Part shown: piece by piece, positions 13,024-18,745 of the stretch
How the letters are laid out: every line of letters begins with the position of its first letter
Position numbering within the stretch: position 1 is the stretch's first letter
Source: an uncultured Bacteroidota bacterium
Lineage (GTDB): Bacteria; Bacteroidota; Bacteroidia; Chitinophagales; Chitinophagaceae
Assembly (NCBI GenBank): GCA_903912405.1
Contig: CAIWHF010000238.1
Coordinates: forward strand, 1 to 18,745
Length of the DNA stretch: 18,745 nucleotides
Direction: 5' to 3'
Translations under genes and position numbers: made by a program
Notes under the pieces: model-generated
What the model saw: only the letters and a program-made list of their open reading frames with translations
Database searches by the model: none
Told to the model about the DNA's origin: nothing

Positions 13024-13839
13024 TTAATATTGTTCTTCGTTATTGGGGAAATCTAATTGCTTTACATCTTGAATGTATTGCTTCGTAGCATTTAAAATAG
13101 CACTATGCAAATCTAAATAGCGACGTAAAAAACGAGGCGAAAAATCTTTTGTAATACCTAATACATCGTGCATCACCAAAACCTGTCCATCTACCCCAGC
13201 CCCAGCACCGATACCAATGATTGGAATACGCACTTGCTGTGCTACCAAAGCACCCAAGCTTGCCGGTATTTTTTCTAATACGATAGCAAAGCATCCTGCT
13301 GCTTCTAATACCTTAGCATGCTCTAGTAATAGCGTAGCTTCTGCTTCTTCTTTTGCACGCACAGCATAGGTACCAAATTTATAAATCGATTGTGGTGTCA
13401 ATCCTAAATGACCCATAACTGGCACACCCGCACCCACGATACGTTTTATAGACTCCTCTACTTCGGCTCCGCCTTCCAATTTAATAGCATGCGCCCCCGT
13501 TTCTTTCATCACACGTATGGCACTATTCAAAGCTTCTTTACTATTACCTTGATAGGTTCCAAAAGGTAAGTCGACCACTACTAAAGCTCTATTGACAGCA
13601 CGCACCACACTTTGAGCATGATAGATCATTTGATCGAGCGTAATAGGCAAGGTCGTTTCATGACCAGCCATTACATTACTCGCCGAATCGCCCACTAATA
13701 AAACATCAATGCCGGCTTCATCTAATATACTCGCCATCGAAAAATCATACGCAGTTAGCATACTGATTTTCTCCCCCGCTTGTTTCATATTTAACAAGGT
13801 ATGGGTAGTTACTTTTTTAATTTCTTTATGTATCGACAT
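13024..13839 (-). CDS. panB: 3-methyl-2-oxobutanoate hydroxymethyltransferase (ketopantoate synthase)
   Basis: First committed enzyme of pantothenate (vitamin B5, hence CoA) synthesis: it adds a hydroxymethyl group from 5,10-methylene-tetrahydrofolate to alpha-ketoisovalerate. At 271 residues it is full length. The TIM-barrel metal and substrate residues are visible: D51 in LLVGDSASNVMAGHETT, D90 in VVVDLPFGTY, E122 in IKLEGGAEV, and the catalytic E189 in AIVLEKIP. The GHLGLTPQSIYKFGTY stretch (143-158) is also diagnostic. panC is not in the window. It follows the HMG-CoA lyase gene after a 72-base, GC-rich, repeat-like spacer, so it could have its own promoter or be processed from a longer transcript. 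Confidence 0.97.
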   Translation of the reverse strand: MSIHKEIKKVTTHTLLNMKQAGEKISMLTAYDFSMASILDEAGIDVLLVGDSASNVMAGHETTLPITLDQMIYHAQSVVRAVNRALVVVDLPFGTYQGNSKEALNSAIRVMKETGAHAIKLEGGAEVEESIKRIVGAGVPVMGHLGLTPQSIYKFGTYAVRAKEEAEATLLLEHAKVLEAAGCFAIVLEKIPASLGALVAQQVRIPIIGIGAGAGVDGQVLVMHDVLGITKDFSPRFLRRYLDLHSAILNATKQYIQDVKQLDFPNNEEQY

Positions 13840-13860
13840 TGGTTTTATTTTGCCTGCTTC

Positions 13861-13900
13861 GTGCTGCTATCAGCATCCGTTGCGTCGCACCCTTCAGCAG
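13861..13900. repeat. GC-rich inverted-repeat spacer, REP-like candidate
   Basis: Between HMG-CoA lyase and panB is a block visibly richer in GC than its surroundings. It contains a perfect hairpin TGCTG-CTAT-CAGCA (13862-13875), the near-palindrome TGCGTCGCA (13881-13889), and an outer pair CTGCT (13864-13868) with AGCAG (13896-13900). There is no T run, so it is not a standard terminator. The structure suits an interspersed REP-like element or an RNA-processing site, but only one copy is visible here. Confidence 0.4.
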
Positions 13901-13911
13901 TTGTTATTTAA

Positions 13912-14775
13912 TTAAACAAATAATTGTTGTGCTTGTTGTAAGGCTTCTTGAAAAGCAGTTTCATTTATGTGTACTGGCAAATTATTTTTTTGCAAATACG
14001 CAAGCAATTGCTCACTAGCTATATTCCCTACTAAATCATCCTTCGCCATAGGGCAACCGCCGATACCTTTCATAGCCGAATCAAAATAGGTACAGCCATG
14101 TGCTAAAGCCGTTTCTATATTTTCTGTAGCCGTTTCCCATGTGCTATGAAAATGTGCCCCAAAGCGTACTTCTTTAAAAGCAGGTATCAGTGCATCAAAT
14201 AAATAGGCAATGGTTGTAGGCGCTGCTACCCCAACGGTATCCGCCAAGGAGATAGTGCGAATGCCCATGGCTACCAATTGTTGCACGATTTGTAAGATAT
14301 AGTCGGTATCGTATGGATCACCATAGGGGTTACCAAAACCCATTGATAAATACACCACCAATTCTTTTCCATGGATTGTACAAAGCGATTGAATTGCTTT
14401 TATTTCTTCCAATGCTTCCGCAATTGTTTTATTGGTATTGCGCAACTGAAAGGTTTCTGAAACGGATAAGGGGAAACCTACATAACTAATTTGGGAAAAG
14501 GCAACAGCCTCTTCTGCTCCTCGTAGATTGGCTACAATCGTTAATAATTTTGTAGCACTATTTGTAGTATTAAGTTGCGCCAGCACTGCTTTGGTATCAG
14601 CCATTTGCGGAATAGCTTTAGGCGACACAAAAGATCCACAATCTAAAATATCAAAACCTACTTGCAGCAACTGCTGTAAATAGGCAACTTTAGTAGCAGT
14701 TGCTATCGGATGGGGCCATCCTTGCATGGCATCTCTCGGGCATTCTACCCAAGTTATTTTTTGTTGCTTATCCAT
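13912..14775 (-). CDS. Hydroxymethylglutaryl-CoA lyase
   Basis: TIM-barrel lyase of the HMGL-like family that splits 3-hydroxy-3-methylglutaryl-CoA into acetyl-CoA and acetoacetate, the last step of leucine breakdown. The Bacteroidota form of the first motif is VECPRDAMQG (10-19) with catalytic R14 and metal ligand D15. SFVSPKAIPQMAD is at 48-60, and the other metal ligands H208 and H210 are in GAHFHST. The catalytic Cys loop GIGGCPMAKDDLVGN is at 237-251 (C241, N251). Length (287) is normal. Citramalate or isopropylmalate synthases are excluded by length and by the GIGGCP loop. Its start overlaps the end of mqnA by eight bases. The rest of a leucine degradation set is not nearby. Confidence 0.93.
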   Translation of the reverse strand: MDKQQKITWVECPRDAMQGWPHPIATATKVAYLQQLLQVGFDILDCGSFVSPKAIPQMADTKAVLAQLNTTNSATKLLTIVANLRGAEEAVAFSQISYVGFPLSVSETFQLRNTNKTIAEALEEIKAIQSLCTIHGKELVVYLSMGFGNPYGDPYDTDYILQIVQQLVAMGIRTISLADTVGVAAPTTIAYLFDALIPAFKEVRFGAHFHSTWETATENIETALAHGCTYFDSAMKGIGGCPMAKDDLVGNIASEQLLAYLQKNNLPVHINETAFQEALQQAQQLFV

Positions 14776-15517
14776 GATTAGCGCTTATCATTTTCAAAAA
14801 CAAATCTAAACCTTTTCGTTTATTCTCATCTAATTCGTAATGAATATTCTTTTGATAATAATGCAATAAATCATACGCTGGGAATGGGTGCGCTGCAACA
14901 ATTGCCTCTAAATGCTGCAATCCCATAGCATTGGCTGCATCAAAAGCGCTTATAAACTCAGCGGGCAACGCTTTGTTGCTCACCCAGGCTGCAAATACGA
15001 AAGGTAAGCCGGTCCAAGCTTTCCATGCACTTGCCAAATCATACACATACGGAAAATTGGGCAATTGCTGCAAAGCTCTATCGCCAATAATAACACCCGC
15101 TTTCGTACCTTGTATTGATGCGATATAGTCTTCCTGGGCAGGTAATAGAGCTACCTTTAATTTCCAAAAATGGTTTACTAATTCTTGTGTTAATCTTACG
15201 GAGCTACGTGATTGATAATCTAAATAAATATGGGTAATTGCTTCCAAGGGCACTTGACTAAACAAGGCTACAGAAGCTACATCTCCATCGGCAGCAATAC
15301 CATAACTACCCACAATGTGCGCATTGGGTATAGATGGAATGGCCGCTACTGGTAACAAGGCTAGATCTATTGATTGGTCTTTTAATGCGGCTGCCAATTG
15401 CGCCGGATAAGCCGTACTGAGTATGATATCCTCTTTAATGGAGCTCTGTTCCAAACCATATAATAAGGGTTTGGTATTGAGATAACTCACTGCTCCAATT
15501 TTTATTTTCTCCTTCAA
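14768..15517 (-). CDS. mqnA: Chorismate dehydratase MqnA, futalosine pathway of menaquinone synthesis
   Basis: A periplasmic-binding-protein-like fold enzyme that removes water from chorismate to give 3-[(1-carboxyvinyl)oxy]benzoate, the first step of the futalosine route. Family markers are KIGAVSYLNTKPLLYGL at the start, LDLALLPVAA-like IDLALLPVAAIP, YLDYQSRSSVRLTQEL, and WTGLPFVFAAW. There is no ATG before the conserved core, so a non-ATG start is forced. Two in-frame TTG codons exist, at 15538 and 15517. I chose 15517 because it gives the usual MKEKIKIGAVSY-type N-terminus, and because the 15538 codon lies inside an exact -7 promoter box (15536-15543). The product is then 249 residues. 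Transcripts would have a leader of only about 12 to 15 bases. The gene overlaps HMG-CoA lyase by eight bases. Confidence 0.9.
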   Translation of the reverse strand: MKEKIKIGAVSYLNTKPLLYGLEQSSIKEDIILSTAYPAQLAAALKDQSIDLALLPVAAIPSIPNAHIVGSYGIAADGDVASVALFSQVPLEAITHIYLDYQSRSSVRLTQELVNHFWKLKVALLPAQEDYIASIQGTKAGVIIGDRALQQLPNFPYVYDLASAWKAWTGLPFVFAAWVSNKALPAEFISAFDAANAMGLQHLEAIVAAHPFPAYDLLHYYQKNIHYELDENKRKGLDLFLKMISANHG

Positions 15518-15522
15518 GTGGT

Positions 15523-15530
15523 TATATTTG
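15523..15530 (+). promoter_or_regulatory. Putative -7 box of the rnhA promoter
   Basis: Bases read TATATTTG, an exact TAnnTTTG match, 30 bases before the rnhA ATG. The -33 side is only T-rich. It sits five bases from the opposing mqnA box. Confidence 0.45.
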
Positions 15531-15535
15531 AGTCG

Positions 15536-15543
15536 CAAAGATA
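15536..15543 (-). promoter_or_regulatory. Putative -7 box of the mqnA promoter
   Basis: Minus-strand bases read TATCTTTG, an exact TAnnTTTG match. A TTG lies 23 bases further upstream, at the edge of the spacing range reported for Bacteroidota promoters. The position argues that translation of mqnA starts at the TTG at 15517, not at 15538. Confidence 0.5.
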
Positions 15544-15560
15544 CAGATCCCTAAAACAAG

Positions 15561-16019
15561 ATGCCACAAGAATTATTAATTTATACAGATGGTGCCGCAA
15601 GAGGCAACCCCGGACCCGGAGGTTATGGTGCTATTTTAATTTGGGGCGAGCAACAAAAAGAACTAGCGCAAGGTTTTAAGCATACCACTAATAATCGCAT
15701 GGAATTGATGGCTGTTATTGCAGCATTGAGTGAAATAAAAAAACCGGGACAGCAAATTACTATATACAGCGATTCTTCTTATGTGGTGAATACCGTTGAG
15801 AAAAAATGGCTATTCAATTGGTTGAAAACAAATTTTAAAGGAAAGAAAAACGAGGACTTATGGCGTCGCTATTATGCCCTCCATGTGCAGCATCAAATAA
15901 AATTTGTATGGGTAAAAGGCCATGCATCTAATGTAATGAATAATCGATGCGATCAGTTAGCTACACAAGCAGCCGATAGCAAGCAGCTTATCGAAGATGA
16001 AGGCTTTACACCGGCATAG
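15561..16019 (+). CDS. rnhA: Ribonuclease HI
   Basis: Cytosolic nuclease that cuts the RNA strand of RNA-DNA hybrids, clearing R-loops and primers. At 152 residues it matches E. coli-type RNase HI with no extra hybrid-binding domain. The catalytic acids are all visible: the first Asp in IYTDGAARGNPGPGGYG, Glu in NNRMELMAVIAAL, Asp in IYSDSSYVVNTV, and the last Asp in NNRCDQLA. The catalytic His is in WVKGHASN. The basic-protrusion region KKWLFNWLKTNFKGKKNEDLW is present. The ATG gives the family's normal N-terminus. It is divergent from mqnA and convergent with the cation transporter, overlapping the end of that gene by 14 bases. Confidence 0.97.
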   Translation: MPQELLIYTDGAARGNPGPGGYGAILIWGEQQKELAQGFKHTTNNRMELMAVIAALSEIKKPGQQITIYSDSSYVVNTVEKKWLFNWLKTNFKGKKNEDLWRRYYALHVQHQIKFVWVKGHASNVMNNRCDQLATQAADSKQLIEDEGFTPA

Positions 16020-16995
16020 GTTCCTTCCCATGCTTTGCATTTTCCCAAACATTGCGCATCGTCCATGGCTGTAAGGCTACAAAAGTTTGCATTCGCTTAT
16101 CGCAAGAAGGCATAGCACATAATTTACAGGAATAAGGTTTGCAGGCATCTATATGCACAAACAATTCTATCTTGCTATTAAAGTGATTATCAATGAGCGC
16201 TTCTAAGCTATGTATTTCCTGCTCGGCTTGTGCAATATCATAAAACCAAGGTAAGGTCATATGCGTATCTACATGCAATTTAGATCCGTATTGGATCACT
16301 CTTAAATTGTGCAAGTCAATCCAGTTATCTTTTCTATGATCTTGCAAATATTGTACCATTTCTTGCAGCAATTGTGTATCTGCTTCGTCCATAATACCAG
16401 CAAGTGATTTGCGTATTACTTTATATCCTGTATATATAATAACGATTGCAAACAGTAAGGCTACTACACTATCTAGCCATAACCAGTGCGTAATTTTAAC
16501 CAATCCCAACCCTACTAAAATGGCAAACGTAGAATAGGCATCTACACGCAAATGCTTACCCCCACTTTGAAGCACTAAAGATTTTAAGCTCTTCCCTTTG
16601 CGAGCAATATAAGTACCAAATAAAAAATTGACGAGTCCTGTAATGCCAATGAGCAACATTCCTATATTTAAACTCTTCAATTTAGGTTGATCTAATAATT
16701 GATGTACCGATTCATTGATGATCATTATTCCCGCAATAAAAATCAAGGCACCTTCTATTGCTGAAGAAACAAATTCGGCTTTGCCATGCCCATAGGGGTG
16801 ATTAACATCGCGTGGTTTGGAAGACAAGTATAAACTATACAAACCCATAAAACCCGCAATTACATTCACCGTAGACTCTAAGGCATCGGTTAACACTGCC
16901 ACCGAATGCGTAGCGTAATACGCTCCTATTTTAAACAAAAATAAGATGACCGATAAAATACTTAATTGCTTTTGTAATTGAATAGCCGCTTTCAT
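16006..16995 (-). CDS. Cation diffusion facilitator (CDF) family transporter
   Basis: A 329-residue proton-coupled metal exporter of the inner membrane with six expected helices and a cytoplasmic C-terminal domain. Family markers are HSVAVLTDALESTVNVIAG (30-48, helix two), NHPYGHGKAEFV (65-76) and the helix-five H148-xxx-D152 in KHLRVDAYS. The helix-two site reads E40-xxx-N44 where zinc transporters have (H/D)xxxD, so the metal is uncertain. The C-terminal domain carries HVDTHMTL and ends in a cysteine group C285-x4-C290-x2-C293-x4-C298. It starts five bases after the lytic transglycosylase stop codon, suggesting one transcript, and its 3' end overlaps rnhA by 14 bases. Confidence 0.94.
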   Translation of the reverse strand: MKAAIQLQKQLSILSVILFLFKIGAYYATHSVAVLTDALESTVNVIAGFMGLYSLYLSSKPRDVNHPYGHGKAEFVSSAIEGALIFIAGIMIINESVHQLLDQPKLKSLNIGMLLIGITGLVNFLFGTYIARKGKSLKSLVLQSGGKHLRVDAYSTFAILVGLGLVKITHWLWLDSVVALLFAIVIIYTGYKVIRKSLAGIMDEADTQLLQEMVQYLQDHRKDNWIDLHNLRVIQYGSKLHVDTHMTLPWFYDIAQAEQEIHSLEALIDNHFNSKIELFVHIDACKPYSCKLCAMPSCDKRMQTFVALQPWTMRNVWENAKHGKEPMPV

Positions 16996-17000
16996 GAAAA

Positions 17001-17930
17001 TTATTTAATAGGCAAATCTATGGTATACGATTTCCCTTCCTCTACTACCAAATTTTTTGCTCGCAACCAAGGGTTGTACAATTTTAGCATTTTATACGTT
17101 AAGCCTCTTTCTTTAGCAAAGGCCGCCCAATCGTCAATGCTGGTTTCTATCTTAAGCGATTGTAAGGCTAATGGTTTTAGGTAATCTTGTTCGTTTAGCA
17201 TAAAACCATACTGATGATGATACTTGATTAAATATTTGAAAGCTGCAATACGAAATACATAGCGGTTTGTTTCTTCGGGCAGTAAAAGATTATAGTAATC
17301 TTGCGTGCCTTGAATAGTCACTTGGTTTTGATAGCCCAATGCACCGCAATTGTATGCCGCTGCCGCCGCTGTCCAGGAACCAAATTTTGCATAAGCTGCT
17401 TTAAAAAAAGCACAAGCCGCATCGGTTGCTTTTATAAGATGATAACGCTCATCTATTTGATCATTGACCTCCAAACCATATTGCTGCGCCGTTGCTTTCA
17501 TAAACTGCCAAAAGCCAACTGCCCCAGCAGGAGAAGTGGGTTGTTGCAAGGCACTTTCCGCAACACATAAATATTTAAAATCATCGGGAATGCCATTTAG
17601 CTGCAACCTACTTTCAATAATAGGAAAATAACGGGTGCATAAACGTAAAATATTTAGCATGCTACCATGCAAATAATAATTAGAGATGAATTCTCTTTGC
17701 ATGCGTTCTTTAACCTCAAACTGCTGCAGCGGCAATGGCTCGCCGGCAAAATCCATCTGATTAGGCATTTTAGGTACATACCATTGATATTGCAAAGCCC
17801 CATCAGGCTGCACCGAAACTAAAGCTTCATTGGGCGCATACGATCTGAATGCTAAAAAACAAACGACTATGACAAGCGCCAATAGACTCATAACACGAAT
17901 AGAAAAATTAGATTGGAATAACTGCACCAT
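17001..17930 (-). CDS. Membrane-anchored lytic transglycosylase (MltD/SLT-like)
   Basis: A 309-residue enzyme that cleaves the MurNAc-GlcNAc bond of peptidoglycan, forming 1,6-anhydroMurNAc ends. There is an N-terminal signal-anchor at about residues 11-28. The SLT domain spans about 95-250: the catalytic E125 is in YLCVAESALQQPTSPAGAVGFWQFM, followed by ATAQQYGLEVN, then AAAAAYNCGALGYQN and the ETNRYVFRIAAFKYL helix. The C-terminal 45 residues (WAAFAKERGLTYKMLKLYNPWL onward) look like one degenerate LysM-type repeat. MltD of E. coli is longer with two LysM repeats, so this is a short relative. It lies between two transporter genes on the same strand, 46 bases after the TSUP gene; no promoter box was found. 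Confidence 0.93.
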   Translation of the reverse strand: MVQLFQSNFSIRVMSLLALVIVVCFLAFRSYAPNEALVSVQPDGALQYQWYVPKMPNQMDFAGEPLPLQQFEVKERMQREFISNYYLHGSMLNILRLCTRYFPIIESRLQLNGIPDDFKYLCVAESALQQPTSPAGAVGFWQFMKATAQQYGLEVNDQIDERYHLIKATDAACAFFKAAYAKFGSWTAAAAAYNCGALGYQNQVTIQGTQDYYNLLLPEETNRYVFRIAAFKYLIKYHHQYGFMLNEQDYLKPLALQSLKIETSIDDWAAFAKERGLTYKMLKLYNPWLRAKNLVVEEGKSYTIDLPIK

Positions 17931-17976
17931 TTAATATTTTAAGTAAGGTAAAAAAAATAGTGCGGATAAGCGCGGC

Positions 17977-18745
17977 CTAACTAAAAAAAATTGTGTAGCT
18001 ATAACGCAAGATCATAGCGCATACTACAATTAGAAAAAATAGGCGAATAAAAGCATTCCCCTTTTTAAGCGCAAGCATACTACCCACGATATTACCTAGA
18101 ATATTACAAACAGCCATCAACACAGCTATACTTAATAAATAATTTCCTTGTTTTACAAATACCATAACAGCAGAAAAATTGGTCATGCAGTTTACAAATT
18201 TGGCATAAGCCGATGCTTGCACAAATTCAAATCCCAAAAACACTACAAATGCTAATACCAAAAAACTACCGGTACCCGGACCTATAAATCCATCGTAAAA
18301 ACCTATGAGCAACCCCATAAGCGAACCATACAAATATTGTTTAGGCATAGCTACCAACTTGCCACTGTGGGTTCCTAAATCTTTCTTAAAATAGGTATAG
18401 ATTGCGATGAGGATTAGGATTAGTAAAATCAATGGACGGAAAGTAGCAGGATCGATCCTACTAGCCAGTTGAGCACCTAGATGGGAACTTATAAAAGCAA
18501 AGAAGGAAATAACAATAAGTAATGGGAAATTAAAGCGAATCCGACGGGCATATTGCATAGCCGCTACACTAGTACCACTCAATGCCGCAATTTTATTAGT
18601 CCCCAAAATGGTGGGCAATGAGGTTGTTGGGAGTTGAAGCAATAAAGCCGGCAATTGTATTAATCCACCACCGCCTACAACCGCATCTATAAAACCTGCC
18701 ACTAAAGAAAAAAATCCAAGGGCTAAAAGGCTTCCAAGTCCAATG
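17977..18745 (-). CDS. TSUP (TauE/SafE) family membrane transporter, 5' end outside window
   Basis: Polytopic membrane protein of the sulfite exporter TauE/SafE family, which moves sulfur-containing or organic anions. The reading frame stays open to the right edge (residues IGLGSLLALGFFSL before the GTG at 18702), so the true start is outside and at least one N-terminal helix segment is missing. The first family repeat is GFIDAVVGGGGLIQLPALL, followed by LGTNKIAALSGTSVAAMQY. The second repeat is LIGFYDGFIGPGTGSFLVLAFV, followed by FVQASAYAKFVNCMTNFSA. Both repeats with the G-rich turns identify the family. The substrate cannot be told from sequence. It is upstream of the lytic transglycosylase and transporter genes on the same strand. 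Confidence 0.93.
   Translation of the reverse strand, partial: IGLGSLLALGFFSLVAGFIDAVVGGGGLIQLPALLLQLPTTSLPTILGTNKIAALSGTSVAAMQYARRIRFNFPLLIVISFFAFISSHLGAQLASRIDPATFRPLILLILILIAIYTYFKKDLGTHSGKLVAMPKQYLYGSLMGLLIGFYDGFIGPGTGSFLVLAFVVFLGFEFVQASAYAKFVNCMTNFSAVMVFVKQGNYLLSIAVLMAVCNILGNIVGSMLALKKGNAFIRLFFLIVVCAMILRYSYTIFFS

Noticed and set aside
13103..13294. Second minus-strand frame inside panB
   Set aside because: It is out of frame with the conserved PanB protein, which accounts for the region fully.
13709..13915. Open frame on the + strand ending over the GC-rich spacer before panB
   Set aside because: Most of it is antisense to panB, it has no family resemblance, and its tail is only a translation of the repeat-like spacer.
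15518..15538. Seven-residue longer MqnA starting at the TTG at 15538
   Set aside because: That codon is inside an exact -7 promoter box, and the extra residues are not part of the conserved family start.
17301..17570. 89-codon + strand frame rich in Cys and Arg
   Set aside because: It lies wholly opposite the conserved SLT domain of the lytic transglycosylase and mirrors its codons.

Overview
The window is ordinary-looking chromosome from a low-GC member of the Bacteroidota, most likely the Chitinophagaceae or a near relative. The placement is inferred from three things. The promoters I can find carry the Bacteroidota -7 box TAnnTTTG (one also has TTTG 19 bases upstream). The protein families have Bacteroidota-type wording, for example HMG-CoA lyase with VECPRDAMQ, PxxYF proteins beside an ECF sigma factor, and paired COX3 genes. 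Menaquinone synthesis appears to use the futalosine route (mqnA). No phage, insertion sequence, CRISPR array or rRNA is visible, and no gene-free stretch reaches 300 bases.

Layout. 1-574 (-) is the N-terminal part of a XerC/D tyrosine recombinase, running off the left edge. It is divergent from aroQ (639-1073, +), whose 3' end overlaps that of convergent fmt (1047-1973, -). 2081-3623 (+) is a three-gene set: ECF sigma factor, single-pass membrane protein with PxxYF motifs, and secreted LTxxQ/Spy-like protein. 7749-3655 (-) is mrdA (PBP2), rodA and a metallo-beta-lactamase-fold hydrolase. A bidirectional terminator separates this from the sigma set. A tRNA-Gln (TTG) at 7919-7989 (+) has a full-consensus promoter and ends in a perfect 38-base palindrome shared with the convergent respiratory operon.

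The respiratory operon (12244-8031, -) is cyoE/ctaB, two COX3-family genes, a subunit IV-type gene, SCO1/SenC, DUF420 and a tiny secreted CxxC membrane protein. It holds haem O synthesis, accessory subunits and copper delivery, but not catalytic subunits I and II, which must lie elsewhere. 15517-12330 (-) is mqnA, HMG-CoA lyase, panB and yggS, a metabolic run (menaquinone, acyl-CoA breakdown, pantothenate/CoA, PLP homeostasis). rnhA (15561-16019, +) is divergent from mqnA through closely packed facing promoters. 18745-16006 (-) is a partial TSUP transporter, a MltD-like lytic transglycosylase and a cation diffusion facilitator.

The genes serve core physiology: chromosome dimer resolution, the shikimate pathway, translation initiation, wall elongation and aerobic respiration. 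The less explained parts are the sigma/PxxYF/LTxxQ set, the 69-residue CxxC protein, the hydrolase placed after rodA, a Cys/His cluster in PBP2 that matches a zinc site, and a GC-rich repeat-like spacer before panB. I see no clear undescribed defence or mobile system.
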